The position numbers and the translations under genes were made by a program. Below, piece by piece: positions 60,535 to 64,000 of a stretch of DNA of 64,000 nucleotides. The stretch spans positions 558,001-622,000 of the forward strand of contig NZ_QYYG01000002.1 in NCBI RefSeq assembly GCF_003591175.1. Direction: 5' to 3'. Source of the stretch: Serratia inhibens (GTDB taxonomy: Bacteria > Pseudomonadota > Gammaproteobacteria > Enterobacterales > Enterobacteriaceae). Each line of letters begins with the position of its first letter. Positions within the stretch are counted from its first letter, which is position 1. The notes under the pieces were generated by a model that was not told the DNA's origin, searched no databases, and was given only the letters and a program-made list of their open reading frames with translations.

Positions 60535-61191
60535 TCAGGCGACCCGCTCAATCGCAGCGCCCTGAACTGTCTTCCTGACCGCGATTTGCTCCAGAGACGA
60601 CAACAGCAGATCGACCTGATCCAGCTTGGGCGCATCGGCCGGCGCATTCACCGCAATCACCTGGCAGCCTGCAGCCAACCCGGAAAGGATCCCGGCGGCC
60701 GCGTCCTCGACTACCACGCAATCTTGCGGTGCCAGCCCCAGGCGCTCGGCCCCCAGCAGATAGGCATCCGGCTGAGGCTTGCCATGTTTTACCTGCTCGG
60801 CGGTGATAAACACCTCCGGCTGCGGCAAGCCGCCGGCGTTACGGCGAGCGGTGGCGACCGGAATAGAGCCGGAGGTGACGATCGCCCACGGAATGTCGAG
60901 CGCATTCAACCGCGCCAGCAAGGCTGCGGCCCCCGGCAGTGCGGTGACGCCGTCGGTATCCTGCGCTTCTACCTGCTCCAGCAGCAAAAATTCCTGCTGA
61001 ATGGCAGCCTCACTTTCACCGGGCATAAAGTGACGCAACGAGGTAATGGCCTGTTTACCGTGAATAAAATCCAGTACGTCCTGCGGATTAATACCGCGGC
61101 GTTTGGCCCAATTAATCCAGGCACGCTCTACCGCCGGCAGAGAATCAACCAACGTCCCATCAAGATCGAACAGAAAACCCTTACACTCCAC
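60535..61191 (-). CDS. yfbT: HAD-family sugar phosphatase YfbT (HxpA-like)
   Basis: A 218-aa HAD phosphatase: motif I DLDGTLVDS, motif II VTSG, motif III Lys in KHGKPQPDAYL, motif IV VVEDAAAG. E. coli YfbT acts on small sugar phosphates such as glucose and mannitol phosphates. It lies 16 bp after yfbU on the same strand, so the two may be co-transcribed. Confidence 0.92.
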   Translation of the reverse strand: MECKGFLFDLDGTLVDSLPAVERAWINWAKRRGINPQDVLDFIHGKQAITSLRHFMPGESEAAIQQEFLLLEQVEAQDTDGVTALPGAAALLARLNALDIPWAIVTSGSIPVATARRNAGGLPQPEVFITAEQVKHGKPQPDAYLLGAERLGLAPQDCVVVEDAAAGILSGLAAGCQVIAVNAPADAPKLDQVDLLLSSLEQIAVRKTVQGAAIERVA

Positions 61192-61207
61192 AGGAAACCT
61201 CTTTTAA

Positions 61208-61702
61208 TCAGGCATTGATAATTTGCGCAATCTCAACGGCGCTCAGGTGATACTGACGTGGGCATGACAGCCAGATAGCCAACATACGCTGGTATTTTTC
61301 CCACATTTTGGTTTGGGCGTTAAAGCCGTGGCTGCCGGAATCGAAATGAGTATAGCGCCCCTCGGTGGTAACAAGGAAACGCACATAGCTCAGATAGCGC
61401 GCTTCAGTGGCGGCATCAAAGCCGAGAAATGCCAGGCGGCGCGCCTCAATCCCCTGTTTTTCTTTCAGATTATCCCAGGATACCTGCAACGCGTGGTGCA
61501 TCTCCATCACGTTGATGATAGTGCGGCACACCTCTTCGCTCATTTCGCCGAAATCGCGATCCAGCTCGCGCATCTGCAAACCAAAACCACGCTCGATGAT
61601 AGTCTGCAAACGGCGGTAACGATCGGTGTTATCCGGGTCGAGCAGCGTCATCATCTTGTACTGGTTCGACAGGATCAGTCGTTGGGCGTGGGTCATTTCC
61701 AT
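61208..61702 (-). CDS. yfbU: YfbU family protein
   Basis: A 164-aa soluble helical protein very close to E. coli YfbU ([36 protein letters not shown]). ATG 61702 gives exactly the family length, behind GAGGAAATTATG; the frame open to 61744 is longer than the family. The function is not established, though it has been linked to cell death on overexpression in E. coli. Confidence 0.94.
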   Translation of the reverse strand: MEMTHAQRLILSNQYKMMTLLDPDNTDRYRRLQTIIERGFGLQMRELDRDFGEMSEEVCRTIINVMEMHHALQVSWDNLKEKQGIEARRLAFLGFDAATEARYLSYVRFLVTTEGRYTHFDSGSHGFNAQTKMWEKYQRMLAIWLSCPRQYHLSAVEIAQIINA

Positions 61703-61847
61703 CATAATTTCCTCGGTAAAGTGCTTATGACGAAAGCATCGCACAGCGCAATATCGCAGGAAATCACAACTCGCAGGTTCTTTGATTTAAACCGGGGTTA
61801 TTGGCCAGAAGGGTAAAATGGCCGCAATCAATGCGACCATTTCGTTG

Positions 61848-62303
61848 TTAAAGATCGTCGAGGAAAGTTTTATCCAGCTGCTTGAAGGCACGTTTCAGCA
61901 GATCCGCCAGCGTTTGATAGGTCGGGGTCCCTTCCACCGGCGCAACCGCCTGACCGGCTTCCGCCAGCCTGTTGCGCACCTCATGGAACCACTGCAACAG
62001 CGTTGGCGGCAAGGGCGTGACAGAACGACGACCCAGCCACCACAGGCCTTGCATCGGCATGCTGCAGGCGAACAATGCGGTGGCGATCGCCGGACCGAGC
62101 TGACCGCCCAGCGCAATCTGCCAGGTCAAGGTAAACACCGCCAACGGCGGCATAAAGCGGACGGCAAAACGGGTGACGCTCGCAACGCGATTCTCCGGAA
62201 AGACCGGAGCCAGACGTTTGTCTGACGGCCAGGTTTTCATATAATGCTGCCCGCGCTGGAAGACCTGAAACCAGCTTACGGAACCGGACGGTTTGCTCGT
62301 CAT
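61848..62303 (-). CDS. yfbV: YfbV (UPF0208) membrane protein
   Basis: A 151-aa protein with two central membrane helices ([39 protein letters not shown]) and a C-terminal [14 protein letters not shown] identical to E. coli YfbV. ATG 62303, behind GAGGTACGCG, gives the family length. In E. coli it has been linked to organising the Ter region; the adjacency to ackA is conserved. Divergent from ackA. Confidence 0.94.
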   Translation of the reverse strand: MTSKPSGSVSWFQVFQRGQHYMKTWPSDKRLAPVFPENRVASVTRFAVRFMPPLAVFTLTWQIALGGQLGPAIATALFACSMPMQGLWWLGRRSVTPLPPTLLQWFHEVRNRLAEAGQAVAPVEGTPTYQTLADLLKRAFKQLDKTFLDDL

Positions 62304-62658
62304 CGCGTACCTCAACGTCACGTAGTAAAAATGGGGGTACTGCAAACACAATACTAAAAAATTTGAAGCTTTAAATTTATTTTGTGTTTGCTGCAGGCTA
62401 TCGGTATCCTAGGCCGGCCTTTTGGCCGGTAGAAGATGACAATAACTCTGTCAACTTTTAGCCCTATAAAAATGAAGATTATTTAAACCGCAGAGAAATC
62501 ATCGGTTTTTTCATCGTCATGTGATTTATGCACTTCACATGATGTTAATCATAAATGTCAACGGCATTATGCGCTACGCTTGTTGTCTGATTGACGATTA
62601 ATTCACCACGTGTTTGGGTTTTCCTTTAACAACACGAACTATTTAAGTAGGTACTTCC
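62304..62658. promoter_or_regulatory. Divergent region yfbV/ackA
   Basis: 355 bp, AT-rich. It holds a GCCGGCC-TTTT-GGCCGGT hairpin (62413-62431) and the inverted repeat CATGTGA (62518-62524)/TCACATG (62535-62541) about 120 bp before ackA, overlapping GTTAATC-type ArcA-like sequence. A ribosome-binding site (AAGTAGG) precedes ackA. No unique promoter was fixed. Confidence 0.5.
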
Positions 62659-63861
62659 ATGTCGAGTAAGCTAGTACTGGTTCTTAACTGCGGCAGTTCT
62701 TCCCTGAAATTCGCTATCATCGATGCTGTCAACGGTGAAGAACACCTCTCCGGCCTGGCCGAATGTTTCCACCTGCCTGAGGCTCGCCTCAAGTGGAAGA
62801 TGGACGGCGCCAAACACGAAGCGGCTCTGGGTGCCGGCGCTGCGCACAGCGAAGCACTGAACTACATTGTTAATACTATTCTGGCACAAAAACCGGAGCT
62901 TTCTGCACAGCTGACCGCTATCGGCCACCGCATTGTACACGGCGGCGAGAAGTTTACCGCTTCTGCCGTGATCAATGACGAAGTCTTGCAGGGTATCAAA
63001 GATTCGGTGCCATTTGCACCACTGCATAACCCGGCGCATCTGATCGGTATCGCCGAGGCACTGAAATCATTCCCTAACCTGGCGGATAAAAACGTTGCCG
63101 TGTTCGACACCGCGTTCCATCAGACCATGCCGGAAGAATCTTACCTGTACGCCCTGCCGTACAGCCTGTATCGCGATCACGGCGTTCGCCGCTATGGCGC
63201 ACACGGCACCAGCCACTTCTACGTGACCCAAGAAGCCGCGAAGATGCTGGACAAGCCGGTTGAAGAAGTGAACGTGATCACCTGCCACCTGGGCAACGGC
63301 GGTTCCGTTACCGCAGTGCGCAACGGCAAATGCGTTGACACCTCCATGGGTCTGACCCCGCTGGAAGGCCTGGTGATGGGCACCCGCAGCGGTGACATCG
63401 ATCCGGCGATCATCTTCCACCTGCACGACTCCCTGGGCATGAGCGTTGATCAAATCAACAAAATGCTGACCAAAGAATCCGGCCTGTTGGGCCTGACCGA
63501 AGTCACCAGCGACTGCCGTTATGTTGAAGACAACTACGCCAGCAAAGCCGACGCCAAGCGCGCAATGGACGTATTCTGCCACCGTCTGGCCAAATACATC
63601 GGTGCATACAGCGCGCTGATGGACGGCCGTCTGGACGCGGTGATCTTCACCGGCGGCATCGGCGAGAACGCCGGCATGGTGCGTGAGCTGACCCTGGATA
63701 AACTGGGCCTGCTGGGCTTCGAGATCGACCACGAGCGCAATATGGCCGCCCGTTTCGGTAAATCCGGCGCCATCACCAAAGACGGCAGCCGCCTGGCGCT
63801 GGTTATCCCGACCAACGAAGAATTGGTCATCGCGCAAGACGCATCCCGTCTGACCGCGTAA
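62659..63861 (+). CDS. ackA: Acetate kinase
   Basis: ASKHA-family kinase (400 aa, as in E. coli) interconverting acetate and acetyl phosphate with ATP. The phosphate-binding segment [13 protein letters not shown] is N-terminal; [37 protein letters not shown] and [10 protein letters not shown] are all present. First gene of ackA-pta. Confidence 0.98.
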   Translation: MSSKLVLVLNCGSSSLKFAIIDAVNGEEHLSGLAECFHLPEARLKWKMDGAKHEAALGAGAAHSEALNYIVNTILAQKPELSAQLTAIGHRIVHGGEKFTASAVINDEVLQGIKDSVPFAPLHNPAHLIGIAEALKSFPNLADKNVAVFDTAFHQTMPEESYLYALPYSLYRDHGVRRYGAHGTSHFYVTQEAAKMLDKPVEEVNVITCHLGNGGSVTAVRNGKCVDTSMGLTPLEGLVMGTRSGDIDPAIIFHLHDSLGMSVDQINKMLTKESGLLGLTEVTSDCRYVEDNYASKADAKRAMDVFCHRLAKYIGAYSALMDGRLDAVIFTGGIGENAGMVRELTLDKLGLLGFEIDHERNMAARFGKSGAITKDGSRLALVIPTNEELVIAQDASRLTA

Positions 63862-63871
63862 CGCTCTCCGA

Positions 63872-63904
63872 CACCGTCAGCCAAGGCTGACGGTGCTGTT
63901 TTAG
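63872..63904 (+). terminator. Hairpin between ackA and pta, possible attenuator
   Basis: CACCGTCAGC-CAAG-GCTGACGGTG followed by CTGTTTTA. It begins 10 bases past the ackA stop and may partly terminate, lowering pta relative to ackA. Confidence 0.65.
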
Positions 63905-63934
63905 CCTCATGTTAATCGTGAAGAGGACTATTCT

Positions 63935-64000
63935 GTGTCACGTACAATTATGTTGATCCCCACTGGCACCAGCGTCGGTCTGACCAGCGTCAGCCTGGGT
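63935..64000 (+). CDS. pta: Phosphate acetyltransferase (5' fragment)
   Basis: A GTG start at 63935, nine bases behind AAGAGGA, begins the frame (V/M)SRTIMLIPTGTSVGLTS, which matches the N-terminal P-loop-like domain of Pta. Only 22 codons are inside the window. Converts acetyl-CoA and phosphate to acetyl phosphate; position after ackA confirms the call. Confidence 0.93.
   Translation, partial: MSRTIMLIPTGTSVGLTSVSLG

Noticed and set aside
62413-62431. Terminator upstream of ackA
   Set aside because: GC-rich hairpin without a T-tract on either strand and not at the end of a gene; role unclear.
1-64000. CRISPR arrays, tRNA/rRNA genes, IS elements, prophage
   Set aside because: No direct-repeat arrays, cloverleaf-type sequences, transposase or phage genes were recognised on either strand.

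Overview
The window is chromosomal DNA of an enterobacterium. Gene content, gene order and the ERIC repeats fit Serratia or a close relative in the Yersiniaceae; this is an inference from recognised proteins, as no search was run. GC is high (high 50s percent by eye) except for AT-rich intergenic patches and a three-gene insert near 9.5-11.8 kb. The window opens inside nrdA and closes just inside pta.

Layout. 0-3.5 kb: aerobic ribonucleotide reductase nrdA-nrdB with the ferredoxin yfaE. 3.6-3.9 kb: an ERIC element fused to a truncated hok/sok-type toxin locus. 4-9 kb: yfaY, tyrP with TyrR boxes, yfaZ, katA. 9.5-11.8 kb: a compact operon-like set consisting of a 20-residue Lys-rich peptide ending in Cys-Gly, a protein fusing a PqqD-like peptide-recognition domain to a haem-oxygenase-like diiron-oxidase-type domain, and an MFS exporter. 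It looks like a small RiPP pathway and is the best candidate for an undescribed system here. 11.9-19.2 kb: menaquinone operon menF-D-H-B-C-E. 19.4-28.1 kb: one 2880-residue cyclic beta-1,2-glucan synthase-like gene, set between menF and elaB. 28.5-32 kb: part of an L-idonate/5-ketogluconate system (idnD, idnO, divergent idnR) and ycdZ. 32.3-38.9 kb: accessory genes (MFS, DUF2938, EamA permease, cupin, thiamine-diphosphate enzyme with divergent LysR). 39-54.1 kb: complete respiratory complex I operon nuoA-N with a fused nuoCD. 54.8-62.3 kb: lrhA, alaA, yfbR, yfbS, yfbT, yfbU, yfbV. 62.7-64 kb: ackA and the start of pta.

Functionally, nuo, men and ackA-pta form a core of respiratory and overflow metabolism, and lrhA is the conserved regulator beside nuo. 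Four ERIC or ERIC-derived elements are present, at about 3.6, 32.3, 35.2 and 42.0 kb. One lies inside the nuo operon, one supplies the stop codon of an MFS gene, and one replaces the C-terminus of the hok-like gene. No tRNA, rRNA, IS element, prophage or CRISPR array was seen.
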